Positions 10,179-22,529 of a DNA stretch of 64,000 bases are shown one piece after another. The stretch spans positions 58,714,001-58,778,000 of the forward strand of contig JBITNC010000001.1 of NCBI GenBank assembly GCA_050084985.1, in the 5' to 3' direction. The notes beneath the pieces are model-generated. The model saw only the letters and a program-made list of their open reading frames with translations, did not search any database and was not told where the DNA came from. Each line of letters begins with the position of its first letter. Position 1 is the stretch's first letter. A program made the position numbers and the translations under genes. This DNA is from Nageia nagi. Taxonomy: Eukaryota; Pinophyta.

Positions 10179-13100
10179 TTCCAACACCAATCAAATGGAA
10201 TCAAAAAATGATAATGGAGCATAGGAAAAAATTGAAATCTCTTACTTATAATCAACTAAGAAGTAAGTATTGTACATCCTTTACTTCTATATAGAGGGCA
10301 AAGTTTATTAATCCTCTTTAATGGAGAGTAATTGTTAATCCTCTTTCATTCCATAGGAAAATGATCAAAGAAGGGAGTAACTATGTCTTAAGCTATGTTT
10401 TTTGAGGTAAACATTGGTCCTCCACTCTTATTGCTTGAAATGATCAATATTACTAATGTTGTAAATATGAATACTTACAATAGTTTGATGCATGGTTGTA
10501 TTTTATTTTTCCATTCTCAAGTTGAATTTAATGATCTTGTCAGGTTTTGGTATTTGAACTTTGTTGAAGGGTCACTTTCTTTATGCTAGAGGGTCACTTT
10601 CTTTGCATGAGATGAATTTAGAAGATAGCAATGGTGGTTGTTTGCCAAAAAGCAAGGAATACAAAGATTGTGGTTGCATAATACGTCATACCATTTTTCC
10701 ATTTTGAAACATATATTGTTAATATTTTGAAATCCTTTGTAGACTTGTATGATAACATAATGTAAAACATATTTTATGCATATCCAAGTCTTTATATCAA
10801 ATTGAAATTAACATGGTTTCTAAAAATGCATTTTGCATTACATACCACCATTTCAGGAATCTTCCTTTCTTTTATTTTGTATAAAGAGGGAATGACCCTT
10901 TGTACTTGTATAGTGTGAAACTGTAAAGTTATTTGAGATTAGCAAAATCTTGTAGTTTCCATTACCCCATGGTTTTACCTTCACACAACAGCTTTTCATG
11001 TAATTTTCTTATGTTATTTATGTTTCTATTTTTGCTTGCATGCTCTCAATTTCTTATTACTACAAGGTATCATAGATTATTTTACACAATTCTTATTTGT
11101 AAAGTGTGAAAAAGGTGCATAAAATTATCAATAGATTTGTCTAAATTAACAAAATATCTTTGGTAAATGCACCAAAGGATTGTCCCTAATTTGAAAGGAT
11201 TTTTTTGTATATTTTGACCTGTATTCTCTAAAACTTGTCATATCTCTATTTGGCACTTTACTCTAGAACTTCAAAAATTTCATAGTTTCATGAGCAATTT
11301 TTATTTTTGGTATTAGTCATGGAGGTTTTAAGTTCCTTAAACCTTTTACATTTAAATTTTTCTTGTACCCTATGCATGAAAAGTGGGACATGTATTTCCA
11401 TCTGTAAGGGGTGAGAATTGAACCTAGGTCTCACAACCAAGACCCACCAACTCCCCTAACCAATGGAGATAGTTTCATTGGTAACTTACAGAACCATCCT
11501 ATTGATAATATTTCTCAAAGTAGATATTGTAGCTTTCATCATATATTTCATCAAACATATGTAATTGTGACTCTTGACTTATTCAATGGTTTTGTTTTAA
11601 GTAAAGAGTGAATCTATGTCCTTCATTTTCTCTAGTACATGAAACTTGTGGTCATATAGATGGATTGAAATATAATGTATAACATGGGACTTATATTTTC
11701 TTCTATTTTGAAAAACTCTCAAATTATTGGCATGATATGTAACATTGCTTTCCAGAATTGTACCAGATAAAAGTTAAAAAAGTAACACCCACATCATATT
11801 CCCATTTTTCATTATTTTAAGGTACACATGAACCTTGATGGACATGGTTGCAAACGTTTTGAGGATACAATGTATTTTCTAGAAAAATAATCGATTTTAA
11901 TTTGTTCAATGATAAGTGCAAGATTTCCATAATCTATACCAAATATGTTTTCTTCCTTAAAATCCTAGATTCAAGAAAAATATGAAATAAGGAAACCACA
12001 TTTGGACCATTAGGATATTTTTAGAGTATACATTATCATTAATGTAGAGATGACAATACATCATCAGTACAAACTTCATGTGAAGTTCAAGTGGATGATG
12101 TCAAAATATAATTCCTAACATGGGTATTCGAGCACACATTTATGAAGTAGATTTTATAAACATCCTTGAATATATTTTAATATACAAATGTTTAGAATAA
12201 ATCATAATTCATAACTATTAACATTGTGGATGATTGACATCAGTTATAGAAGTATTGAGTAGATATTAAAAAATAGATAGTTTCACTCTCTACCACAAAA
12301 ATGCAAGGGTGGTTTATTGTTACCCATTGGCAGTATTAGATGTTATACAGTTTATGACAACATAACATCTTACCAACAAGGAATATATAGAAACTTAACC
12401 TTGATAAAAACAATATCATGAATAAGTTGGATTGTGTAGCAAGTAATTACTAATGAAAACAATGTACCAAAATTAAAATACAGGCTTAAATTTACATAAT
12501 CATTAAGATATGAGTACATGATCCTTATTCTTATTCATGTTTTTTCCAAGGTTATAAGAGATATGACTAATTCATAAGAGATATAATATTTATTTTACAT
12601 AATAAGATACACAAAAGTATATAATTTATATTTAACAAAAAAAGTATTATATATTATAATTCATGAATATACTTCACATTACAAATACTCATTTTCACAC
12701 ATCAACAATTTTACAATCAAATGTTGAAACTCACACATGCATAAATGATATTTATCACATCTCTTGAAGAATAAACAATACATAAGGATAAAATTCCTTA
12801 TATTATACCAAAATAGATTTACAATTGTTATATTTGTGCTTAGAATATAACCTTTAGACTACTAAAACATAATGATTGATTTATTTCTTGTCTATATAGT
12901 TCCTTACACAAACTTATAAATTATGCAAGCTTTAGTGTTATAAGTGTTTGTAGATATCCATATCCATGGATAGGATATTTTATTGTAGTTATCCCAAATA
13001 CTCTATGATAGAAAATCCAATTAACATCGTTAACACATAGTAAGTGGCCCCACATTTCATGTGAAATACCCATTAGGATGAGATTAGCTACAAAGGAGCC

Positions 13101-13950
13101 TTGTGCATTGGACTCCACCTAAAAGGAAAGATCAAAATCAATAATGATGGTGCCTCTAAAGGAAACTAAATATGCATATGAAATGGTAGGATTTGTTAAT
13201 AGCACATAGCAAGATGCCTATTTACCTACTCGATGCAACTCACAAAGGACACTTTTAACTATGGAAAGGCAATGGCTATTGTTACTAGTCCAAATAACCA
13301 TTGAAAAAAAATATCATTTACATTGTGGTGGAGAGGGATTCTTAGGTCATAATCAATGGGTTCAAATTAGATTCAATTCATAATTAATGCTTAATTCAAT
13401 TTCCCATTTATGAACTTAAGGACTTTCCCAATAAAATAATGATCCATCATATTCAACATACATTACATGACAACAATAGAGTAGCATAGTAGCTAGCCAA
13501 TAGAGAGGTCAAAGTTCTAAACAATTTGTGATTTAGAATTTATCTAAATGTATCAATATATGTTGCATCATAATAGGTTAACATCATAAATATAACAAGT
13601 AATTTATCTAAAAGTACACTCTTTGTGCAATATATTTCATCAATACTGTATAAATATAATAGCCAATTCCATTTGATATTGGAATGCAAGTGATCCTCCT
13701 TTGAGTTTTTTACAACTTAATACAAATATGAGGGAAATAGTATTGTAAGCTCAAATGGATAAATTCATTACTACAAGAATTACTTTCACTTATTCAAGAA
13801 ATTATAAACTATTGAAGTTTGATTTTAAATGCAACAAATTATATCCCAGTAGATATCTCCCTTGAAAATGATAGCCTACACTTACATTGTGTGGCCTCAT
13901 CTTCAACGTAAAAAAAGTACAAATGTCAATGTAAACATTAACATAAACAT
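10179..13950. other. AT-rich stretch, nothing recognised
   Basis: About 3.8 kb without a gene I can support. ORFs are short and give no family motifs, including a 65-codon minus-strand frame at 12921-13118. Around 11411-11480 the words GAATTGAACCTAGGTCTCAC and CCCACCAACTCCCCTAACC resemble the decayed tRNA-like ends seen in some plant retroposons, but this is weak. The left edge is the original right flank of the gypsy insertion. Confidence 0.5.
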
Positions 13951-13959
13951 AAACATATA

Positions 13960-16900
13960 CATAGGTGTAATTCATAACTTACCATTTTGAACATGTAAAG
14001 GACATAACTTGTGGGATCTAGGGCCACATTTTTCAACTTAGGAAGATGACCTGCTTCATACTCACTAATAGGAACATTAAGATCAACAACTATAGATCAT
14101 TTCTTCTTAGTCTTATTGCATGGAGAAAAGCAACTCTTACACCTTTTCAAAGATTAGTCATGTCACATGTAAATTGATGACTAGTAGACCTTTCATTCAT
14201 TTGTTCATGTACTTTTTCAACCATCGATATGAGTGTTCAATATATTATTGGTGTTTGGGGGGAATTTTTTCTTAAGAACTAAATACATTCACTGAATTTA
14301 TGTCCAATTTGGAGAATGGACAACCTAGTTATTAGGAAGTGGGGAGCTTTGAGGAACCACATTATCTTTAGCAAGAACAAAGTCTTGTTTAATAGGAGGA
14401 AACAAATTCAAATTAGGTGCAAATAGATGTTTAATCTTCCATACATGTTTGCAAATGTTTCCTCATAAGTCCCACATGCATTCACATGAAGTTGAACTAA
14501 ATTCTAGCCCAAACATAGTAACAAGGTATTTGGTGGATTCTTTTGTTTGACTTCATACCCAATATGCATTTTTTATAAAATCATGGTGATAACAATATTC
14601 ATGAGGAATACTATAGGATTTATTTAGAGAAAATTCAAGAGACTTCTCTTTCTTGAAGTTATTCCAAAAACCCATACACATTAGCACATATTTGTTCTTG
14701 TAATATGGCTCCCCATGCTCGAGAAGTGTGTAAATTAGCTAGTCTAACCTCCTTCCAGACTTCTTATTCTTTTCATTAAGAAATATAAGATTAAAAATTG
14801 AATGGTAAGACTCAATGGATGCATTAGTATCTTGGTTTTTATATCGAAAATTTTGAAGTTGTTTGGGCCACATGGATGACAAACACATACAACAAGTATA
14901 ATTAGGAAACTTGTAAACTTTAAGAAAATAAATTGCTAACAAACACATACAAAAGAGATATATTCCTTATAAGGGGAATAAAATGGTACTCAAAACAAAA
15001 ATTAAAGAATATTTTGTCAACATAGATACAAAAATTATTTTATCAACATACCTTAAAGTGATACAAAGTCAATCACTTAAAATTCCAAGTTCAATACCTT
15101 TCATTTTTTATTTGGAATTAATGCCTCCATAAAATAAAAAATAAAACTATGATAGCATGCATGCTACTCTTAATATATACCTAAAATAACTCTCCACTCT
15201 ATCTTATTTATAGATCGAGTTCCTTAGTGCCAAAATGGACTACTCCACCATTAAGATTCATAATCATAAAATGGGCTATTTTAGTATACTTTCTAGTTGG
15301 GACTCTTAACCTCCTTATTTATCAAAAATCAAAATTTGGAATAATAATGAGAGAATTATACTTCATTGACAAAAAATTGTAGAAACAATTTTGCTTGTGA
15401 AGTAGTTAAAATACTTATGGAATAAAAACAAAAACAACCTTAGGTAATTGAAATGTTTATAACTCCAAAAAAAATTAAAGATTGAAATTAATGCATATTG
15501 ATCTTATGACCATTCACCCATGTGTGATTGAATTAATCTATGAATGTATTTTGTTCCTTAAATTCATTGTAGAAATCATTCATGGGTGTTGTTACTGGAA
15601 TTGTATCATCTGTGGTATGCATAATTTGACCTAACCTAGAGAACATCCTTCTTGCCACATCATTGGAAGATGCATACTTAAAAATATTTTTAATCCACAC
15701 ACTATGTACATGCCATAAGCAAACAAATTGTTGTGGACATTTTAAAACCCTCCTATTTCATTCATCCAAAGAAAATGTAAGAAACTATGACATCAAAGTT
15801 GATTAAAATAGTATATTACATAAAGTAATAATTGAACAAGATATTTTGTACCTTATAGCTTCTATTTCATGTTGATCATCATTTATCATGAATTCATGCA
15901 CATTCCAAACAAATTGATATTATTTTCCTTAATCATGTAATAGAGTAACCATTCTTGTATATCCACTACCCAATTACGTTCAGCAATAACCCAAGCAACA
16001 AACACACCACTGTCTTGATTATAAAAAAATAAGCAATGTGTATAATTGGTACTGTAGTTGAAAACAACAAATAACTTACAAATGCTAGAACCTATTCAAT
16101 GGTACATACAAAATAAAATAATACATTAAACATACCTCGTATGTATTAATGATAAATGTTGAATCCATTGCAATTATACAATTATGAGATAATGTTACCA
16201 TATTGTGTAGCATCCATGGAGTTTGAATGCCAAAAATAAACCCTTGAAGTTTGTCTACATGTGGATAATAAATGAAACAATTTTCTTTCTAAACTTCATA
16301 CCAATATTTAACACTCTTTAGATCTTCATCTTGTTTTTGCATATCCATTTTTTGAAGTGCATTGCATATGTTATAGACATATTTTCTCAATATAAAATTA
16401 TCTCTAATTGATGGTAGTTCACCAAAAACCTCATTCAAATATGTTACATTAGTAATGGTGTCAATGGACACACCTATAGCTAACAACCCCTCAATCACTG
16501 ACACTACCTCAAGTGATAAACATGGTGCAACCAAATACATCCCATCTTTTGTTAGGTCATACACACCATGGTAAGGAACACCATTTAAATACACATGCTT
16601 GAAAGAATTATATTGTATAAATGCAATATTAGGATTATTTTTGTAAACCTTTACCAAGAAATGACATTGACATCCTCTCCTTTGGATAGCATTCATCCTT
16701 TGTTTTGGAGGGGGTAGAGCATTCCTCTTATCTTTGGGACCATATGAGCACCAATACCTATAATTCCATGATATATTTTTAGTTAATATATTTACTATAA
16801 TTTACACGCTAAGAAAGTAAAGGTTCATCTTAAACTACACTTACTTAGAATGTGTTCTTATTGTAGATCCCTTTGGTGAATACTCAGTTTCATTATATGT

Positions 16901-16990
16901 CTTGTTCACAAAATGCTTCCTCACAAATGTGCATTATCCTTCTACATTATTTTTCTTACCTCTCTTGAAGTTATCCAATCTAATAACATG
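13960..16990 (-). pseudogene. FAR1/MULE-like transposase, degenerate
   Basis: On the minus strand several blocks follow the order of FAR1-related (Mutator-like) transposases. An N-terminal part (CTFVRKHFVNKTYNE, then RRGCQCHFLVKVYKNNP near 16690) resembles the FAR1/WRKY-GCM1 DNA-binding region. The transposase core has FGIQTPWMLHNM and IIAMDSTF near 16200, GVFVAWVIAERN and VVDIQEWLL near 15950, and FMINDDQHEIEAI near 15880. The C-terminal SWIM zinc motif CECMWDL-stop-GNICKHV lies near 14440-14500. The longest open piece is 135 codons (16289-16696). Stops, frame breaks and AT-rich interruptions (some possibly introns) make it non-functional. The family includes both mobile MULE transposases and domesticated light-signalling regulators; the decay and TE-rich setting favour a mobile origin. 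Confidence 0.8.
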
Positions 16991-18540
16991 TATAGCTACC
17001 ACCAAATATTTCTAACTATTTCATGGGAAACAAAATTCACTCCATGATAGGTCATTTCGAGAAAAACACATTTTTCTCAAGCATTTTTTGGACAAGTATA
17101 TCAAATAACTAATGCCATTTCTTAACATTAACCATTTTAACTATTTTTTGTATTATTTTTGCCCAAACGCAAAGTACTACAAAATAAAAAGGACAAAACA
17201 CAAGTGAATAAGGAATCCACTCAAACATCAAGCTACAAAAATAGAATAATATATGCAAACAATTACATCTTAATGTTTTGCAAATGATATTGAACATAAT
17301 CTCATAAGCATTAGTTGTGTTATGATAATGATTGCAGGTTCAATCATGAAGAGAGATGAGTATCATAAATACACAAATATAAGGAACACCCTAGTTATGA
17401 TATTTATAATGAGGAGATGAAATTGAAATAAAATATATAAAACACACTAATTCTTCAACTTGCCAAGTATTAGATAAGTTTCCCCTCATTTGAACTACCA
17501 CAAATTTCTTTTTTGGAATAGTTGAATTATTAGAGCTTACATATCTCTCATATAATAAGTACACTTGCAAAATTCTTTATTTTCCTTGTACAAATATTTT
17601 AGAGAATTTGATTGCTTTTTTTTATTCCACTTAGAAGAGTTTGTTAGAAATGATCTCCACTTGATATTGACAAACAATTCAAAATACAAAATCTAATGTG
17701 GATGTTTTTGTATAAAGTATGATTTTATTTCCAATAAAAACTATCATTGGAAGAAACATATGACCTTGAATTTGATAAAAGTTACATTAATGTGGAATCA
17801 TTATTGCTCAAGTTAATTTCTTGCCAAATACATACGTGACTGTCACACTTAGAAAATTGCCTTAATATTGATATCAAGCTTTGCATCGATGTGAAGCTTA
17901 TTCATGGAGGGGTAGAGGCTAATAATGAAGGATTTTATTATGGGGAGGAAGCATTGATTTTTAGGTGCTATGGTAATTCCAATGTTGTTGTTGAAATTGC
18001 AATGATATTAATTTGGATGGTTGGTTTCAGATACTATTCGGTTATGTAATTGGTGATTCCAATGTTATCATTGAAATTGTAATGAGGTTAGTTTGGATGG
18101 TTGGTTTCAAGGTTATGTTACATATTTTATTTACTGATATCAAATTGGGATAACCTTTTGCATTACAGGAGTGGAAGTTTTATTTTATGTTGTGGTGTTT
18201 TTTAGATTCTTTCTAGAATACTAAAAGAATGTGAAGATGAAACTAAACATGAATGCTCTGCAATCCTATATTTGATTATTTGATAACTATGAATGTTGTT
18301 TCATACATAAACATATAGAAAATACATAAATGAAGTGTATAGTTTCATGGACTATTTGATCCTTAACTACATGGAGGTAGCTCCAATGGTCCAATGGAGG
18401 TAGTTTCAAGGTGCTAGGGTTTGATCTTTCACCCACTCAAAATGTTATTAAAAAAAAATTAATCCAGTATGGAAGAGAGTTGCTTGCATTAATTTAGGTT
18501 GGTTGATGACATATAGGGTAGTGAATATTGGAATGCATGT
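16991..18540. other. no gene recognised; one short internal duplication
   Basis: AT-rich, with only short ORFs. About 17972-18030 and 18055-18112 are two diverged copies of the same roughly 55-bp segment (TTCCAATGTT...GATGGTTGGTTTCA) about 83 bp apart. Confidence 0.5.
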
Positions 18541-18543
18541 ACG

Positions 18544-19125
18544 TACATTCATTCAATCAATATACTGAAATAATTTGAAACATTTGCTGATTTGCCAATA
18601 GGGGGAATTCGTTCAATCAATACCTATAGGGGCATTCTTTCAATCAATTCCCTTTGTGACTTTAGCCAATGTCTCTAAGGTATATTCATTCAATCAATAT
18701 TTGGGTATTCATTCAATCATACCCCTATGGAATTCATTCAATCAATGCGTACAAGGTAATTCTTTCAATCAATACCTTAGGAGACTTCATTCAATCCAAT
18801 GCCACTAGGGTATATTCATTTAATCAATATCCTAGGGCATTCATTCAATTAATACCCTTGGGTAATTTGTCCAATCAATTCCTATAGGGGCATTCATTCA
18901 ATCAATACCTATAATGGCATTCATTCAATCATTGCCTATAGGGCCATTTGTTCAATCAATACCTACAAGGGCATTTGTTCAATCAATACCTACAAGGGCA
19001 TTCATTCAATCAATGCCTATAGGGGCATTTGTTCAATCAATGCTATAAGGGCACATTCATTTAATCAATGCCTATAAGGGCATTCATTCAATCAATGCTT
19101 AGTGGAGGCATTCATTAAATCAATA
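18544..19125. repeat. minisatellite, about 20 units with core TTCATTCAATCAAT
   Basis: The core CATTCATTCAATCAAT followed by ACCTATAGGGG or a variant recurs about every 27-33 bp. I count about 20 cores, some changed to TTTGTTCAATCAAT or TTCATTTAATCAAT. The second half (18890-19090) is more regular than the first. One reading frame stays open for 72 codons and encodes a repetitive peptide, but I take this as a by-product of the repeat. Confidence 0.9.
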
Positions 19126-19229
19126 TCCTATCAAAAAATAATCCATCATTGAAGCACCAACACAGAGAGCTTTGATAGAAACATAAATTTTGAGAGGTGT
19201 TTAGATGGTTGAATAGATAACACCTTATA

Positions 19230-19540
19230 TGATGACTCTATACCATATGATATTATGTGATAAGGTAGGAAGAGGGAATTTTGAATGGTTAGCACCTCTT
19301 GGGATGATTAGCCCAAGGGATATGTTACCAAAATGGATGACTAGCCCAAGAACAATGGCACCCAAACGCATAACCATGATATGGGGGACAACTAGCCATG
19401 ATAGAAGATACAATAGCCCAAGGAGATAACCTATGAGATGGAATACAATAGGTATGACTAGTATTGATAAAAGTGATAACCTATGATATGGGATACGATA
19501 AGTATAATTAGTCATGATAACTGGAGAGACACCAAATATA
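19230..19540. repeat. degenerate tandem repeats with GATAACCTATGA words
   Basis: GATAACCTATGAGATGGAAT (about 19424) and GATAACCTATGATATGGGAT (about 19473) begin two units about 49 bp apart, both containing ACTAGT or TTAGTC words. Looser copies occur upstream (CATGATATGGGGGACAACTAG). It lies just before a small LTR element. Confidence 0.5.
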
Positions 19541-19580
19541 GGATGAGATGGGGATTATTCCCCTAAATATTCTCATGCAA

Positions 19581-19771
19581 TGTTGGGGTATCGACATACC
19601 TTATTGATTCATAGTAGGGTGAACTATTGGGCCATAGAATTAAGACTGAGTATGTTCATATAACTCTCATGATTATTTGTTAATAAGAAACAAATAAGGA
19701 GTTAAAAATTTTAACATATAAATAAGTTATCTCTATAATGAAATAATACTATAATATTTAAAATTTTCACA
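19581..19771 (+). repeat. left LTR of the small retroelement
   Basis: It starts TGTTGGGGTATCG and ends AAATTTTCACA. The 3' half aligns with 21820-21902 (CTCATGATTATTT, CTCTATAAT, AAATTTTCACA against AAAATTCTCACA). The left boundary is inferred from TG and length. Confidence 0.7.
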
Positions 19772-19782
19772 TGGTATCAGAG
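19772..19782 (+). other. primer-binding site (initiator Met tRNA type)
   Basis: TGGTATCAGAG begins immediately after the CA end of the left LTR. Confidence 0.85.
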
Positions 19783-20786
19783 TGTATTTAAAGAAGAACC
19801 ATGGGTTGGGAAGTTTAATCTCCAACTTGATTACATGGAAAAATTCAAGTATATTCCTCTATTATAACAAAATGTACATATGTAAATAAATAGATAGGGT
19901 TATAGTGTAACTTACCATATATCTTTTTTTCTTATGTGTACTTCTATAATCCATAATTCTCTATAAGAATATGTTACATTTTGAGGTTTGTAATTCATCC
20001 TTGCTTGTGCATCTAGGGTCCCTGTAGGTAAACAAATTTAAGATTGCTAGAATTATAGTAGATGTGAGCCATAATGTAGCTGAAGATGTAGTACAGTTAA
20101 TATTGGATCTAAATATCATTATTGGAGATGATTTCCCTAGCATCCATACCCCTCTTGCTGATAGGATTTTGATAATATACGACATGTATGAGGATAAAGG
20201 AAGTCCATAACGGTAAAAACTCTCCAAATGAAGGAAGAAGCTATAGATTCATAGAGCTTTTCAATGTAGGTGATAGGATCTTGGAGACATAACAAAGGTA
20301 CAAAAACTTCGATCAATGGGATCTCCGAATGGATACAATTCTACATGAATATATTGCTTATGTACAACACATAAGAGAATCTAGTGAAGTATTAATGATG
20401 ATGTTAGCTAGTGGAATTCTTCAATGTATTTGACCAACAACAACCAAGTGGGGTGAAGATTATTGATTCTTGAGGATGAAAATGATTGAGTGGGTCTTTC
20501 TAGTGATAGTATTGATGAGCTTCATAACTCATCATCTATAATACAAGATCAAATTTGGTGATGAATTTGATAAACTATAGATCCACGACTATCATGATGA
20601 CTTCATGATTGTTACGATAAACAATGAGGAGTGTACCACAAACTTGTATGGGTAGAATCCACACCATATTGAGATATGTGGAGATTATTATATGGAGAGG
20701 TCACCACATATATTGTTATTTGATAATTATTTAATAGTTTATATAGGGTGTTAATTATTTATATTGTATAATATATTTTTGTTATT

Positions 20787-20832
20787 ATATGAGAATATAT
20801 ATATATATATACATATACATACATACACACAT
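20787..20832. repeat. AT/ACAT microsatellite
   Basis: An ATATATATAT run grades into ACATACATACACAC. It is simple-sequence DNA inside the small retroelement. Confidence 0.85.
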
Positions 20833-21249
20833 TCAAATATAATGATAGTAATATTTAATAACTATTGTAATAATAGACTATTTCAAAAGTAAGAATAAAA
20901 TAAAATAAAATATTTTAATAGGAAGAATATATTTATTTAAAAAAATATGGAATGCATGTTATGATGTACCTAATACTCCTTAAATTGTAAGAAGTTAATA
21001 TTAAGAGGGGAATGATATATTCTTCTAGCATATAATGTGCACTTGATTTGAATGCTTTGAGTTTTCACAAGTGATAAAAAAATAGAGATTTAACCTAGAA
21101 CCAATATAGCGAACCTTGTAAGTAGCGATCTACTTTACTACACTTAGTCATTGTAATGATTGGTGATCCATTTAGTCTGGTAGGATGAGAAGCTTTCATA
21201 AGGATGTTATTGGAAAAAAAAAGGAAAAATCAAGGATTTGTATATGTAA

Positions 21250-21700
21250 AAGTAGGTCCATACTGCATTTAACTTTAATGGATGTGTTTGTCCTCATTCA
21301 CAAGATGAATGAATATATTTATCCCCAATCATAGATGGTGATATGATTGGTTGTATGTGTCCCTAATAATAATATTATAAAAAGATGTGTGTGTCCCTAT
21401 TCATAAAGTTGATGTTATATAGATACATTTTTCCCTATCCATATTTATTGTATAACTCAGGATGGAAGTATTTATCCCTATCCTAGTTCCATGGATAGTG
21501 TATATATCCCTATCTAGTTGCATAAGTGAATCATGGATGATAGAGTGTATCCTTATCTATGGTCACATGAAGAAGCATAGCGAGGTGAGTTACACTATTA
21601 CTTATCATGAGTAGATGTGTATGTCTCTACTCATACCTTATACTTTGATGAATTGTTATATGTGTTTATCAAGTAGTTATTAGTACACTATACCCATTTT
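21250..21700. repeat. degenerate repeats with GTGT(T/G)TGTCCCTA words
   Basis: Words of the form TGTGTTTGTCC, TGTGTGTCCCTA, TATTTATCCCTATCC and TATATCCCTATC recur every 40-70 bp, each followed by CAT(A/G)..TGATG-like sequence. This is an old tandem array just upstream of the purine tract of the small retroelement. Confidence 0.55.
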
Positions 21701-21723
21701 ATAAATTGATGTAATAAGGGGGG

Positions 21724-21902
21724 TGATAGTAATAATTTTAAATCATAGGTAAAATGGTTAAGATAGTTATTGTTGTCTCTATTTGTTCATAAAATTCTCA
21801 TGATTATTTATTGATAATAAATAAATAAGAAGCTGGTTATGTTTGAATGCATAAATAAATTCTCTATAATTAAACAATAATACAATATTCAAAATTCTCA
21901 CA
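21724..21902 (+). repeat. right LTR of the small retroelement
   Basis: It starts TGATAGTAATAATTTT after a purine tract (AAGGGGGG) and ends AAAATTCTCACA. It is diverged from the left LTR, which points to an old insertion. Confidence 0.7.
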
Positions 21903-22009
21903 TATATCCCCCAACGTATAGCTCAAAATTTGATAGTACATTCCTAGAAATATTATAACATCTTTATCTCGAGTAAATGAGAAATTAAAAAAAGAGAAAC
22001 TCTTAAAAT

Positions 22010-22516
22010 TGTTGGCCCACTAAATCATTTTGAGTTCATCTAGTTTTAATAAACATCATCTAACACAAATATTAAATACAACTAACACTTCATTTGACTT
22101 ACCTAAATATGAAAATAATTAAAATAATGAGATAAACCCACTATGAATATGATATGACCATGCTCCAAAATATGAGAAAAGAAATATGAATGTGAGGATT
22201 AAAGAGAGAAAAAAATACGAAGAACATATTACAGGACTCAACTATATTCACCAATAATAATGTTAATCCATAAAATGCTTATAAAACATTTAGATAGGTG
22301 ACTCGTATATATAGATAAGAAATCAACTCTAATATTGATACATTATGAATTTTCCAATTCTTCTTTTATTTAATGACATTTAATAATCTTTAATAATAAA
22401 TACCTTATGATACATTATTTATAAAGACCTTTGATACAATCCTTAATAAATAAAAACTTGTATTAATATTAAGTTAGATATCTAGACTACTTATACATCT
22501 TACCAAGAGTATTACA
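22010..22516 (-). repeat. copia 3' LTR
   Basis: On the minus strand it begins TGTAATACTCTTGG and ends GTGGGCCAACA, giving TGT...ACA ends. It contains a TATA-like TCTATATATACGAG. The minus-strand purine tract AAGGGAGA lies just upstream, at about 22525-22535 in plus coordinates. Confidence 0.75.
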
Positions 22517-22529
22517 TCCTAGAATCTCC

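Larger units (their letters stand above)
19581..21902 (+). mobile_element. small LTR retroelement without recognisable pol
   Basis: Two similar short LTRs (19581-19771 and 21724-21902) flank about 1.95 kb. A primer-binding site (TGGTATCAG) follows the left LTR directly and a purine tract (AAGGGGGG) precedes the right one, so the structure is a retroelement in plus orientation. The interior has no RT, integrase or protease motif and only decayed short frames, so I read it as non-autonomous or very decayed. No matching target duplication is visible (TGCAA on the left, TATAT on the right), so the exact ends are uncertain by a few bases. Confidence 0.75.

Noticed and set aside
11411-11480. Possible tRNA-derived retroposon (SINE) end
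   Set aside because: Only a few tRNA-like words are present; no full A and B boxes, poly-A tail or target duplication could be shown.
12921-13118. 65-codon minus-strand ORF as a gene
   Set aside because: Short, in AT-rich DNA, no recognisable motif, no start context or neighbours to support it.
18669-18887. 72-codon ORF with repeated SIN/QS residues
   Set aside because: It is a translation of the minisatellite; the repeat period explains the open frame.
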